Shown here one piece after another: positions 5,690 to 13,738 of a stretch of DNA of 28,862 nucleotides. The stretch is from a virus: positions 1 to 28,862 of IMG/VR virus record IMGVR_UViG_3300030098_003098; one strand, given 5' to 3'. Numbering within the stretch: the first letter of the stretch is position 1; each line of letters starts with the position of its first letter. A program made the translations under genes and the position numbers. The notes beneath the pieces were generated by a model, which saw only the letters and a list, made by a program, of their open reading frames with translations, was not told the DNA's origin and made no database searches.

Positions 5690-7942
5690 ATGGCAAAAAG
5701 AGTTGATAAGACTGCAGATAAGGTAAAAAGATTATACGAAAATTCAAGAACTGAGAAGAGAATCCAATGGGAATATATAAACCAAAAAGGATTTGACTTC
5801 GCTAATGATAACCAGTTATCAGAATCTGAAAGGATAGCTTTAGAAGAACAGGGTATGCCCACCTTCACTATTAATAGGATTATTCCTGTTGTAGAAATGC
5901 TTAACTTTTATGCGACTGCTAAAGACCCTAGATGGCAAGCAGTAGGTAGCGATGGAAGCGATTCAGATGTAGCAGCAGTATTTTCAGATGTTGCTGATTA
6001 TATTTGGTATCAATCTCATGGCCAGACATTATTGTCTAATGCTATTAATGATGCTATAACAAAATCTTTAGGCTATTTAATGGTTACTGTAGACCCCGAT
6101 GCTGATAGAGGTATGGGGGAAGTTGTTATTAAACAACCAGAACCTTTTGACGTTTTTGTAGATAATAAATCTAGAGATATATTATTCAGGGATGCTGCTT
6201 TTGTTCTCATCCGCAAACTCCTACCTAAATCACATCTCATTCAACAGTATCCAGATAGTAAACGAAAAATAATGGCAGCATCCTCGAATACAAGTAGTTG
6301 GGATGACTTATCTGAAAAATCAACAGATGTTACTCAGCATGATTTTCACTATAAAGAAATGACAAGTAATGATGTGTATGGAGATAAGAGAGATGAGATA
6401 GTAGAGTTTTTTGAACTATATGAAAAAGAAAAGATAGCTTATAGAAATATATTTGTAAAGGTTCCACCTGATAAGCAAATACTAGCTCAAATAAAACAAC
6501 AAGCTGAACAAGAAGTTGCTAAAATGAGAATTGAAATGGAAGTTGCAATGAAAGAAAAAGCGTTGCAGATGCAAGCAGCTGTTGATGGTGGAGAAATGCT
6601 TCCTGAAAGAATGCAACTTGAAATGCAAAAAGAGCAAGAGATGATGGCTCAACAATTAGAAGCATATGAAATAGAAGTGACTGCTAGATTGCAAGATGAA
6701 AATTCTAAAATTGATAATAAAGTTGTTACTGAAAAAGAATTTAATATTCTTATGAAAGATAAAGTTTTTGAAGCTAGATTAGTTGAAGCAGTAAAGTTTC
6801 ATGAGAATAAAATAAAATTATGTTGTATTGTAGGAGATAAAACATTATATGAAAAATATTTGCCATTAACTGAGTATCCTATAATACCATTTCATTATAA
6901 ATGGACAGGGACTCCGTTTCCAATGTCAGCGGTTGCACCTCTTATAGGAAAGCAAAGAGAGCTTAATAAAGCTCATCAGCTCATGGTGCACAATGCATCT
7001 TTGGGGAGCAGTCTTCGTTGGATGTATGAAGAAGGAAGTATAGATACTGATTATTGGGAGCAGTATTCATCCTCTCCAGGAGCATTACTACCTAAACGAA
7101 GTGGCTTTGAAGCTCCTCAACCTGTAATGCCCTTTCAGTTAAATAATGCATTTTTTAGTTTAACGCAAACAGGTAAGGGTGATATGGAATACTTGGCAGG
7201 TATATATTCTGCTATGCAAGGTGATACAAGTGCATCAGCTGATATGCCTTATCGTGGTATGTTAGCAATGGATGAATATGGTACACGAAGAATTAAATAC
7301 TGGTTAAAAAACTGCATTGAACCTGCACTAAGACAAGTAGGTGAAGTTGTAAAGCAGTATAGCCAAACTGTATATACTGCACATAAAATATTTAGAATAG
7401 TTCAACCTGAAAGTATTGAAGGTGAAAAGCAAGTTGAAATTAATGTTCCAGTTTATAATGATTATGGAGAAGTGGTAGATAAATATATGGATTATGCTTC
7501 AGCCAAATTTGATGTTCGAATACAAGCTGGTTCTACATTGCCTGTTAATAGATGGGCATATTTAGAAGAATTGAAACAATTAATGCAGTTGGGAGTTGTA
7601 GATGATATAGCTGTCCTAGCTGAAACCGATATAAGAAATAAAGATAATATAGTTAAAAGAAAAAGTTTGTATGCTCAATTGCAATCTACAATTGCAAATC
7701 TTGAAGAACAGGTTAAAAATTCCAATGGTACTATTGAAACCCTTGAAAGACAGCTTGTTCAATATGGTATTAATAATAAGATACTAAGAGGTGGAGTTGA
7801 AGTAGATAAGCAAACTCAAGCTTCTAAAGCTAATATAATGAAAGATGAGCTTGAAAGCAGAGCAAAACAAAAATATTATAGAAATGTTTTAGAGAACGAT
7901 GTTAAGAACGTTCGTGATAATATTAAAAAATCAAATAAATAA
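5690..7942 (+). CDS. Portal protein (P22-like)
   Basis: The portal forms the dodecameric ring at one capsid vertex through which DNA enters and leaves. The N-terminal half has the features of the P22-type portal family: helices around DFANDNQLSESER, the segment PTFTINRIIPVVEMLNFYA, and SLGYLMVTVDP followed by EPFDVFVDNKSRD. Residues about 262-360 are an extremely Gln/Glu/Met-rich helical stretch (EMQKEQEMMAQQLEAYE) that looks like an insertion or long barrel helix. A second coiled-coil region lies at about 650-700 (LEEQVKNSNGTIETLERQ). At 750 residues it is of P22 portal size. AAGGAA precedes the ATG. It stands between terminase and scaffold, as expected. Confidence 0.85.
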   Translation: MAKRVDKTADKVKRLYENSRTEKRIQWEYINQKGFDFANDNQLSESERIALEEQGMPTFTINRIIPVVEMLNFYATAKDPRWQAVGSDGSDSDVAAVFSDVADYIWYQSHGQTLLSNAINDAITKSLGYLMVTVDPDADRGMGEVVIKQPEPFDVFVDNKSRDILFRDAAFVLIRKLLPKSHLIQQYPDSKRKIMAASSNTSSWDDLSEKSTDVTQHDFHYKEMTSNDVYGDKRDEIVEFFELYEKEKIAYRNIFVKVPPDKQILAQIKQQAEQEVAKMRIEMEVAMKEKALQMQAAVDGGEMLPERMQLEMQKEQEMMAQQLEAYEIEVTARLQDENSKIDNKVVTEKEFNILMKDKVFEARLVEAVKFHENKIKLCCIVGDKTLYEKYLPLTEYPIIPFHYKWTGTPFPMSAVAPLIGKQRELNKAHQLMVHNASLGSSLRWMYEEGSIDTDYWEQYSSSPGALLPKRSGFEAPQPVMPFQLNNAFFSLTQTGKGDMEYLAGIYSAMQGDTSASADMPYRGMLAMDEYGTRRIKYWLKNCIEPALRQVGEVVKQYSQTVYTAHKIFRIVQPESIEGEKQVEINVPVYNDYGEVVDKYMDYASAKFDVRIQAGSTLPVNRWAYLEELKQLMQLGVVDDIAVLAETDIRNKDNIVKRKSLYAQLQSTIANLEEQVKNSNGTIETLERQLVQYGINNKILRGGVEVDKQTQASKANIMKDELESRAKQKYYRNVLENDVKNVRDNIKKSNK

Positions 7943-7952
7943 TGATTTGGAA

Positions 7953-7981
7953 AAGAACACTAGTTGTTCTTAAATTTTTAA
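7953..7981 (+). terminator. AT-rich hairpin followed by a T-run, possible weak terminator
   Basis: AAGAACA (7953-7959) pairs with TGTTCTT (7965-7971) around CTAGT, and AAATTTTTAA follows. The shape is that of an intrinsic terminator but the stem is AT-rich and weak. It lies between portal and scaffold, so partial termination or an mRNA processing or stability role is more likely than a full stop. Confidence 0.4.
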
Positions 7982-8000
7982 CCAAAAAAAGGAAGCAATA

Positions 8001-8891
8001 ATGGAAGATAGTAAAAGCGGTAACCCAGAAGCAGTAGATAATGCAGTTTTTGGCTCCTCTGATAACTTCTTTGACGCCCTTGAAAATGATGTCAATGGTG
8101 CAATTGCAGATGAAGCTGAACCAAAAGTTGAGGAAACCTCACAAGGCGTGAGCCCCGATAATACTGATACAGTAAGCCCAAAAGAGGTGTCACAAGAACC
8201 TTCTGAAGCAGAACTGCTAAAGAAGCGGTATAGTGATTCCAGTCGTGAAGCACAAAGATTGAGAGCCGAGTTAAATGAACTCAAACCTTTCGTTCCTGTG
8301 TTAGATGCGATGAAAAAAGATAGTGGACTAGTAGACCATGTTCGTGGTTATTTTCAAAACGGAGGTGAAGTTCCTGGAAATGTCAAAGAGCAATTAAAGC
8401 TTGATGAAGATTTTCAATTCGATACTGAAGATTTGGTGAATAATCCTGATTCAGATTCTAGGAAAGTCTTTAATACAATGGTAGATAAAGTAGTTAATAA
8501 AAGAGCAACTGAGATTCTTGAAAGAGAAAAACAAGAGAATATCAAGTATGCTAGAAAACAAAGAACTAGAGAATTGGCTCAAGATTTCATGCAAAGAAGT
8601 GGAATGAATGAAGAACAATTTGCTGACTTTGTTATAGCTGCTAAAGATAGATTTAGTTCTCAACCTTTATCTTTTGATGACATGTATGCTTTAATGAATA
8701 AGCAAAATGTAAATCAAAATGTTGCAAATGCTACCAAAGAAGATATGCTTTCACAGATGAAGAATGTCAGAGAAATACCTACTAGTCAAAGCGGCTCTAA
8801 TAATGCAGGTGATGGTAAAGCAAGTCCAAGTGACTCTTTATTTGATAGCTTATTAGATGTCGATGGTAATCTCGATAACATGTTTAGCTAG
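8001..8891 (+). CDS. Capsid scaffolding protein
   Basis: The protein is acidic and hydrophilic, with a disordered N-terminal part (residues 1-70, rich in Glu, Asp, Ser and Pro) followed by a helical centre (AELLKKRYSDSSREAQRLRAE, then LVDHVRGYFQNGGEVP) and a low-complexity C-terminus rich in Ser and Gly. Such composition, and the position directly before the major capsid gene, are typical of internal scaffolding proteins that guide shell assembly and are then removed. No protease motif is visible, so the scaffold is probably not a fused protease. AAAGGAAG lies upstream of the ATG at 8001. Assignment is based on composition and synteny rather than on a specific motif. Confidence 0.8.
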   Translation: MEDSKSGNPEAVDNAVFGSSDNFFDALENDVNGAIADEAEPKVEETSQGVSPDNTDTVSPKEVSQEPSEAELLKKRYSDSSREAQRLRAELNELKPFVPVLDAMKKDSGLVDHVRGYFQNGGEVPGNVKEQLKLDEDFQFDTEDLVNNPDSDSRKVFNTMVDKVVNKRATEILEREKQENIKYARKQRTRELAQDFMQRSGMNEEQFADFVIAAKDRFSSQPLSFDDMYALMNKQNVNQNVANATKEDMLSQMKNVREIPTSQSGSNNAGDGKASPSDSLFDSLLDVDGNLDNMFS

Positions 8892-8908
8892 ATAAAACAA
8901 CTTTAAAT

Positions 8909-8957
8909 AGACTATCTAGCTGGACGCAAACTCCCTATATGGGGGAAAGGATAGTCT
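8909..8957 (+). promoter_or_regulatory. Hairpin enclosing the ribosome binding site of the capsid gene
   Basis: AGACTATC (8909-8916) is perfectly complementary to GATAGTCT (8950-8957), which ends one base before the capsid ATG at 8959. Inside this stem a second one can form: CTCCC (8931-8935) with GGGGG (8941-8945), one U-G pair, loop TATAT. The ribosome binding site AAAGG (8946-8950) lies in the junction between both stems. The structure could limit or time translation, protect the mRNA end, or present the ribosome site in a favourable form. Confidence 0.5.
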
Positions 8958-8958
8958 T

Positions 8959-10437
8959 ATGGCTTTAAATGACTATGTACAGTTATCGGAACTAGGGGCA
9001 ACTGATGTCCTCGCGAATGGTCCAGGTACTTCTACAGCCAATGTAGATACTGGTGACCTAAGGAGACGGTATAACTTTGGAGACAGAGTTTCAGAACTAT
9101 CAATTGCTCAGGACCCCTTCTTTCGATTTGTAAGTAAATGTGCAAAAAAACCAACAGATGACCCTTCTTTCAAATTCACTGAAAAAAGAGGCTCATACCA
9201 TAAAAGATATGCTTATATGGTTGCAATGGGAAGTGGTTTCGCAACTGCTTTAACAGGTAACCTAAATGCACAAGATGCAGTAGGTGATACTTTCTATGGT
9301 AAATTCGGAACTGATTATTCAAATCAGGGTAACCTTCAGAATCGTTTTGGACAAACTCCAGAATATGAAGAAGGTGACGCTAACACTAAACCTAGTTTCT
9401 TTCTACCTGACCAATTAATTAGAGTTCCTGTAGCTTCTGCTGACAATGCAACAGCAAATGCTTCATCTGTAGTTGATTATCAGATAATTAAAGTAACTAG
9501 TGTAGCTGATAATGGTAATTATGTAAATGTTACTGGAACAGTTGTAAAAGGTGTTGATGCAGGTAGATTTTATATGGGTGTACCTTTATCAATAGCTCAA
9601 GGTGCTGGAACTACAACAGCAAGCGAGGAGACATTAGCTCCTTTTAAATGTTATGTTGTAGGTAGTGCTCATTCTGAGGGTTCTGGTTATCCTGAAACAT
9701 GGAAAGACCAGCCTTATTCAACTCAGTATGGTCAAACTCAAATCTGGAAAACTGCAATGGCAATGACTAATACAGCCAGAGCTACTCAATTGAAGTATGA
9801 AGGTAATGAGTGGGCTAGAATATGGAAAGAAAAGCTTATTGAACATAAATGGGATATGGAAACATCACTTCTGTTTGGTTCTCAAAGCGAAACATATAAT
9901 ACTACACAAGGTGCTGTAGATTATATCTTAAATTATGGTAATTCATTTTCATTAGATATTAACACTAAGACTTCAGATGATTTCTTAGATGATATGTCTG
10001 CGTATATGGACCCAAGATATAATTCACAAAGTGCGAATGTTTACTTCTGTAATACTTCAGTGTGGAACTGGCTACATAAGATGGGTGGTTACTTCAAGAA
10101 TAATCTAGAAGTATCTTCTAACTTTAGGTCAGATATTGCAATGATTGGTAAGAAGAAAGTGTTTGGTGTAGATATTACAACCTTCTCAACTCCATATGGT
10201 GACATGAATGTGGCTAGAAATGTCCACCTTGATACTTCTCATGTGAAGATGTTAGGTATAGATATGAAACATTGTGCGTATCGTCCACTTGTGGGCAACG
10301 GTGTTAACAGAGATACTTCAGTTTACGTGGGTGTTCAAACCCTCGAAAACTCTGGTGTTGACCGTAGAGTTGACTTAATCTTAACAGAAGCTGGGATGGA
10401 ATGGTCAATGCCTGAATCTCACGCTATCTGGACATAA
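8959..10437 (+). CDS. Major capsid protein
   Basis: The 492-residue product follows the scaffold gene and has a good ribosome binding site (AAAGGAT), as expected for the most abundant virion protein. Features seen include an N-terminal arm (residues 1-60), a middle part with many short strands and Gly/Asn turns (GSGFATALTGNLNAQDAVG), and a C-terminal part rich in alternating strands and helices (NVYFCNTSVWNWLHKMGGYF, DMKHCAYRPLVGNG). This agrees with an HK97-type shell protein, although the fold cannot be proven from sequence alone. Three small genes likely to encode decoration proteins follow directly. Confidence 0.85.
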   Translation: MALNDYVQLSELGATDVLANGPGTSTANVDTGDLRRRYNFGDRVSELSIAQDPFFRFVSKCAKKPTDDPSFKFTEKRGSYHKRYAYMVAMGSGFATALTGNLNAQDAVGDTFYGKFGTDYSNQGNLQNRFGQTPEYEEGDANTKPSFFLPDQLIRVPVASADNATANASSVVDYQIIKVTSVADNGNYVNVTGTVVKGVDAGRFYMGVPLSIAQGAGTTTASEETLAPFKCYVVGSAHSEGSGYPETWKDQPYSTQYGQTQIWKTAMAMTNTARATQLKYEGNEWARIWKEKLIEHKWDMETSLLFGSQSETYNTTQGAVDYILNYGNSFSLDINTKTSDDFLDDMSAYMDPRYNSQSANVYFCNTSVWNWLHKMGGYFKNNLEVSSNFRSDIAMIGKKKVFGVDITTFSTPYGDMNVARNVHLDTSHVKMLGIDMKHCAYRPLVGNGVNRDTSVYVGVQTLENSGVDRRVDLILTEAGMEWSMPESHAIWT

Positions 10438-10450
10438 GGAGGTTTAGATT

Positions 10451-10765
10451 ATGGGTGTACCATTATATGGACAAAATAAACATGGTGACAATCTAGAACA
10501 ATTCGCAAAAGCTCTTTCAGGTTCTAAAACTTGGAATGCAGGTTCTATAGCTGATGGAAATGAAGAGGCTTTAGAAATAACTGTTCCAGGAGCAGCTCTT
10601 GGTGACTTCGTATTATGTAGTCTTGGAGTTGATGTTGGGGATTTAGACCTAGGTGGTGCTGTTACAGCTGCTGATACTGTTACTTTAGTTTTAGGTAACG
10701 ATACTGGTGGAGCTATTGATTTAGCTTCAACTACTGCTTACTGCTTAGTTATCAAAAAAGCGTAA
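10451..10765 (+). CDS. Small head or decoration protein, 104 aa
   Basis: The sequence has the shape of small all-beta virion proteins: LEITVPGAALGDFVLC, then VTAADTVTLVLGNDTGG and AIDLASTTAYCLVI. Short proteins with such alternating strands directly after the capsid gene are commonly found in phage heads as decoration or stabilising subunits. The ATG follows the capsid stop by 13 bases with GGAGG in between, so strong co-expression with the capsid gene is expected. No enzymatic motif and no signal peptide are visible. The function is inferred from position and strand-rich composition. Confidence 0.65.
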   Translation: MGVPLYGQNKHGDNLEQFAKALSGSKTWNAGSIADGNEEALEITVPGAALGDFVLCSLGVDVGDLDLGGAVTAADTVTLVLGNDTGGAIDLASTTAYCLVIKKA

Positions 10766-10776
10766 GGAGGTAGATA

Positions 10777-11229
10777 ATGGCTAACGCAAAACTAGGTTCA
10801 CATGCAGGTTGGAGTTTTAATTTTGTAGAAAACTTGGATTCTGATAGACAATTACAAGTAGGTGATTCTGGTAAATTGTTTATGGTAGATAATACAAGTG
10901 CTTTTACAGTTAATCTCCCAGAACTGTCTTCTGTCGAACCAGGCTGGACTTGCAAGATGATTGTACACGTAAATGGCAGTGCAGATGTTTCTGTCGTTGG
11001 CTACGGTCAACCTGCAGGTGGTGGTTCAACAGGTGATGCAAATAGCGTGTGTATACATACCTATGTAAGAGATGGCAATGCAAGTACTTCTGATGTAGAT
11101 GCTGATGGTTTTATCATAGAAGCAGCTTCTAGCTTAGGAGACTCTGTTACAATTACAACTAATGGAAGTCTTTGGTTTGCAGAAGGATTTGGTGCTGAAG
11201 CTGCCTCTATAACAGCTATCGCAAGTTAA
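10777..11229 (+). CDS. Putative virion surface protein, first of a tandem pair, 150 aa
   Basis: This beta-rich, Gly/Ser/Asp-rich protein has the motifs RQLQVGDSGKLFMVD, NLPELSS and GWTCKMIVHV. The next gene repeats the same motifs in the same order, so the two arose by tandem duplication. Location between capsid and connector genes and an AAGGAGG ribosome binding site suggest an abundant virion component such as a head decoration or head fibre protein. No known family is identified with certainty. Similar motifs (GDSGKLF, LP.LS, GW.CKMI) imply a common fold, possibly a jelly-roll, but this is inference. Confidence 0.6.
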   Translation: MANAKLGSHAGWSFNFVENLDSDRQLQVGDSGKLFMVDNTSAFTVNLPELSSVEPGWTCKMIVHVNGSADVSVVGYGQPAGGGSTGDANSVCIHTYVRDGNASTSDVDADGFIIEAASSLGDSVTITTNGSLWFAEGFGAEAASITAIAS

Positions 11230-11248
11230 ACGATGAAAGGAGAGACTA

Positions 11249-11746
11249 ATGGCTAATAGTAAATTAGGTTCGTATTCTACATATAAAAGTAAATATGTTA
11301 TGAATATAGACTCCGCTCGTCAATTAACTCCAGGGGATTCTGGCAAGTTATTTTTCTTAGATGGAACTAGTGCTAGTTACATAATACATCTTCCTAAATT
11401 ATCAACTAAGATTATAGGTTGGAATTGTAAGATGATTTTAGATGTAGCTATACCTAGTTCTGAAACTATAAAAATAATGGCTTATGGATTACCTTCTGCT
11501 GGAGGTACTTCACCTACTTATGCAGATGCTGAATCTATTAGGTATACAGAGTATGCTCGCAATGGAGGTGTAGGTGGTACTTATAATCATGCAGATGGGA
11601 TTCAATTGAATGATTCTTCGGTTATAGGTAATAGCCTTATAATTCATTGCGGTGGAACACATATAGGTAGTGGATTACCTGCTGCTTGGTATATTGAGCA
11701 TAAATGTGCTACAGGTAGCGATGCTGGCAATGTAGACACCGACTAG
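11249..11746 (+). CDS. Putative virion surface protein, second of a tandem pair, 165 aa
   Basis: This is a paralogue of the preceding protein: both start MAN[AS]KLGS and share RQL-x2-GDSGKLF, LP-x-LS, GW-x-CKMI and YG-x-P-x2-GG in the same order. The C-terminal halves differ strongly (here GTYNHADGIQLNDSSVIG and a His/Cys-containing end, IIHCGGTHIG). Such divergence fits one shared attachment domain and different exposed domains. AAAGGAG precedes the ATG. A strong hairpin follows about 20 bases after the stop, marking the end of the head-protein group. Confidence 0.6.
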   Translation: MANSKLGSYSTYKSKYVMNIDSARQLTPGDSGKLFFLDGTSASYIIHLPKLSTKIIGWNCKMILDVAIPSSETIKIMAYGLPSAGGTSPTYADAESIRYTEYARNGGVGGTYNHADGIQLNDSSVIGNSLIIHCGGTHIGSGLPAAWYIEHKCATGSDAGNVDTD

Positions 11747-11766
11747 AGTGAACAAATAAACTAATC

Positions 11767-11794
11767 GAGTTTGCCTGTTTCGGCAGGCAGACTC
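11767..11794 (+). terminator. Strong hairpin with UUCG loop after the head genes
   Basis: GAGTTTGCCTG (11767-11777) pairs with CAGGCAGACTC (11784-11794), including one G-U pair. An additional U-G pair closes a UUCG loop (11779-11782). It is the most stable stem seen in the window. Only a short T-poor stretch (TGTTAGG) follows, so it may cause partial termination or protect the upstream capsid mRNA from 3' exonucleases. Confidence 0.5.
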
Positions 11795-11816
11795 TGTTAG
11801 GTAAGATAAGGAATTA

Positions 11817-12914
11817 ATGCAGACATTAGGACAAAGAATAGTAGAATTAATAGGCAAGGGTAGAGTTGTAACTAGTAGTAGTACACCTTTAAATGAAGAA
11901 GATATTTCTAACTTTATAAAAGATGGGATTAGAGACTTTACTGCAAAAGCAATAGCTTCTCAAAATCCAAACATATTATCTATGCTTTCTGTTTCAAAAA
12001 GTGATACTACTGGGTTGGGGATTAATATAGATAATGGATATGTTCTTTCTGTAGTTAGAAATGAAGCTGCTGCTTCTACAACATTAAATCCTGCTACTCC
12101 TATAGATGCTAGTTTAAGAGGTAGAGCAGCTGATGTAAATAGTTTATATTATCAATCCCATTATAATCCTGCGTATTATATATTAGATGGTAGGATTCAT
12201 ATATTGCCTACTCCATCTAGTTCAACTGATTATGGAAGAGTAAGTTATGTATCTTCAGAAGAAGCTGTAGATAATTCTAATTATCATACAATAACTATAC
12301 CATCTTTCCCTGAAACATTTAATGGTTTAATAGTTTATTATGGAGCAGCAATGGCTTGTTTAGCATATGCCTCTGGAATACATACAGACATGGAGGATAA
12401 TTTATCGTTACCGAGTGCTCCATTATCTCCTTTTGATATTACAATTCCTACAGTAGCAGGGGAAATAACATTACCTTCAGTTCCTGTATTTTCAGCTCCT
12501 ACTTTAACATATGATTTGACAAGTGTAAATACTCAAATAGCTAATGAAGATATGGAATTAATTGAAAAGGAACTTGATAAAGTAGATAAGAATATAAATA
12601 AATTTGATAAAGATTTAGAAATTGCAGACAAAGAATATTCTAAACAATTAGATGAATTTAACAAAGAATTTGAAAGAAGATTAACAAACAATGAAAGAAA
12701 AATAGATGCTGAATTTACTACTTTTAGAGAGAATGTTAATAAATATGAAAAACAAGTTGTAAATTATCAAGCAGAGCTAGCTTCATATACTTCTGAAATG
12801 AAAGAGTATGCAGCTAAGTATCAATGGTTTATTGAAAGGTATCAATTATTATATAATCAATATTTAGCTGGTGTGACTCAAAGACCTCCAGCTCAAAATC
12901 AAGCCGAAGCATAA
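11817..12914 (+). CDS. Structural protein with C-terminal coiled coil, probable head-tail connector
   Basis: The N-terminal 200 residues are a globular part (GQRIVELIGKGRVV, ISNFIKDGIRDFTAKAI, ILDGRIHILPTP, FNGLIVYYGAAMACLAYA) resembling phage proteins that bind below the portal. Residues about 200-233 are Pro-rich. From about 235 to 350 a long heptad-type helix follows (ELIEKELDKVDKNINKFDKD, LTNNERKIDAEFTTFRENV), and the tail is Pro/Gln-rich. The long helix could be an internal rod or a collar element. AAGGAA lies upstream of the ATG. Position after the head genes and before the adaptor-like pair supports a connector or neck function, but no exact family can be named. Confidence 0.6.
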   Translation: MQTLGQRIVELIGKGRVVTSSSTPLNEEDISNFIKDGIRDFTAKAIASQNPNILSMLSVSKSDTTGLGINIDNGYVLSVVRNEAAASTTLNPATPIDASLRGRAADVNSLYYQSHYNPAYYILDGRIHILPTPSSSTDYGRVSYVSSEEAVDNSNYHTITIPSFPETFNGLIVYYGAAMACLAYASGIHTDMEDNLSLPSAPLSPFDITIPTVAGEITLPSVPVFSAPTLTYDLTSVNTQIANEDMELIEKELDKVDKNINKFDKDLEIADKEYSKQLDEFNKEFERRLTNNERKIDAEFTTFRENVNKYEKQVVNYQAELASYTSEMKEYAAKYQWFIERYQLLYNQYLAGVTQRPPAQNQAEA

Positions 12915-12924
12915 GGAGTTTTAA

Positions 12925-13449
12925 ATGGCAACAATAAAGTTTGCAATAAGTGCTACACCTATAGAGGTGGCAACAGTTCAACAAGGAACAGGTCCTTCAA
13001 TAGCTGCAACGGAATGTTATGGGAGTGTATCAGGCAGCGGAGAAGATACAGGTGTTACCATTCAAGCATCGGGGGGGAGTAATGATGGATATGTAGATGG
13101 AGCTCCATATTACCTTTCAGCAACAGCTGTAGCAGAATCTAGTGCTGTATTATTAACTGATTTATCTAATTTAAGATTTGTATATTTTAAACATACAGGT
13201 TATCAATATAGTAGTACATCTGCTTTAAGTACAACTGCTAATACTACTGATTATTTATCTATATCAACTAATTGTGCTTCGAATCATAGAGTGGTTATAG
13301 CAAGATTAAAAGCTGGTGAAGGTATTTTACTTCCAGTTAGAAAGGGATGTAGTTTAAATGAATTTGCTATATGTTCCAGTGATGGAGTAAATGAAGATAC
13401 TACAGCAGGTGATAATACTATAGCAGTTGAATTTCTAGCTTTCGCATAG
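12925..13449 (+). CDS. Hypothetical beta-rich virion protein, 174 aa
   Basis: The product is poor in charged residues and rich in Ser, Thr, Gly and Ala with short hydrophobic strands (VLLTDLSNLRFVYFKHTGY, HRVVIARLKAGEGILLPVR, NTIAVEFLAFA). This composition is typical of small phage structural proteins. AAGGAG lies just before the ATG, ten bases after the preceding stop. No enzyme motif, signal peptide or membrane segment is visible. It lies between two connector-type genes, so a collar or neck component is the most reasonable guess, with no specific family recognised. Confidence 0.55.
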   Translation: MATIKFAISATPIEVATVQQGTGPSIAATECYGSVSGSGEDTGVTIQASGGSNDGYVDGAPYYLSATAVAESSAVLLTDLSNLRFVYFKHTGYQYSSTSALSTTANTTDYLSISTNCASNHRVVIARLKAGEGILLPVRKGCSLNEFAICSSDGVNEDTTAGDNTIAVEFLAFA

Positions 13450-13456
13450 GAGATAT

Positions 13457-13738
13457 ATGACAGTTAAAGAATTAATGGAAAGAGCAGGAGTCACTCAAAC
13501 AGGTAGAGCTATTGCTTATATTAAAGATGGCTTAGAAGACTTAAATATAAAGTTTGAAACTCATACTAATACACAACGAATAGATATTACTGAGGATAAA
13601 AGGTTTTATGAATTTCCAAAGGATATGGTTAAATTAATTGACATAAGAATGAAGAATCATTTAAATGGTAAGGATGAATATAGAAGTATACCAAGAATGT
13701 TACATCAACCAACTATAAAAGATGGAGATGACGTATAA
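13457..13738 (+). CDS. N-terminal half of a head-tail adaptor-like protein, 93 aa
   Basis: The helical start (VKELMERAGVTQ, AIAYIKDGLEDLNIKF) followed by strands (QRIDITEDKRFYEFPKDMVKLIDIRM) is the usual beginning of T7 gp11-like/tail-tubular-A-type adaptors that sit between portal and nozzle. Here the ORF stops after IKDGDDV, where a typical adaptor would continue. The next ORF, in another frame and overlapping by one base (TAATG), supplies what looks like the continuation. AGGAG precedes the ATG. I regard it as a split gene: either two subunits make the adaptor, or the first product is a separate small protein. The family call rests on pattern recognition only. Confidence 0.6.
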   Translation: MTVKELMERAGVTQTGRAIAYIKDGLEDLNIKFETHTNTQRIDITEDKRFYEFPKDMVKLIDIRMKNHLNGKDEYRSIPRMLHQPTIKDGDDV

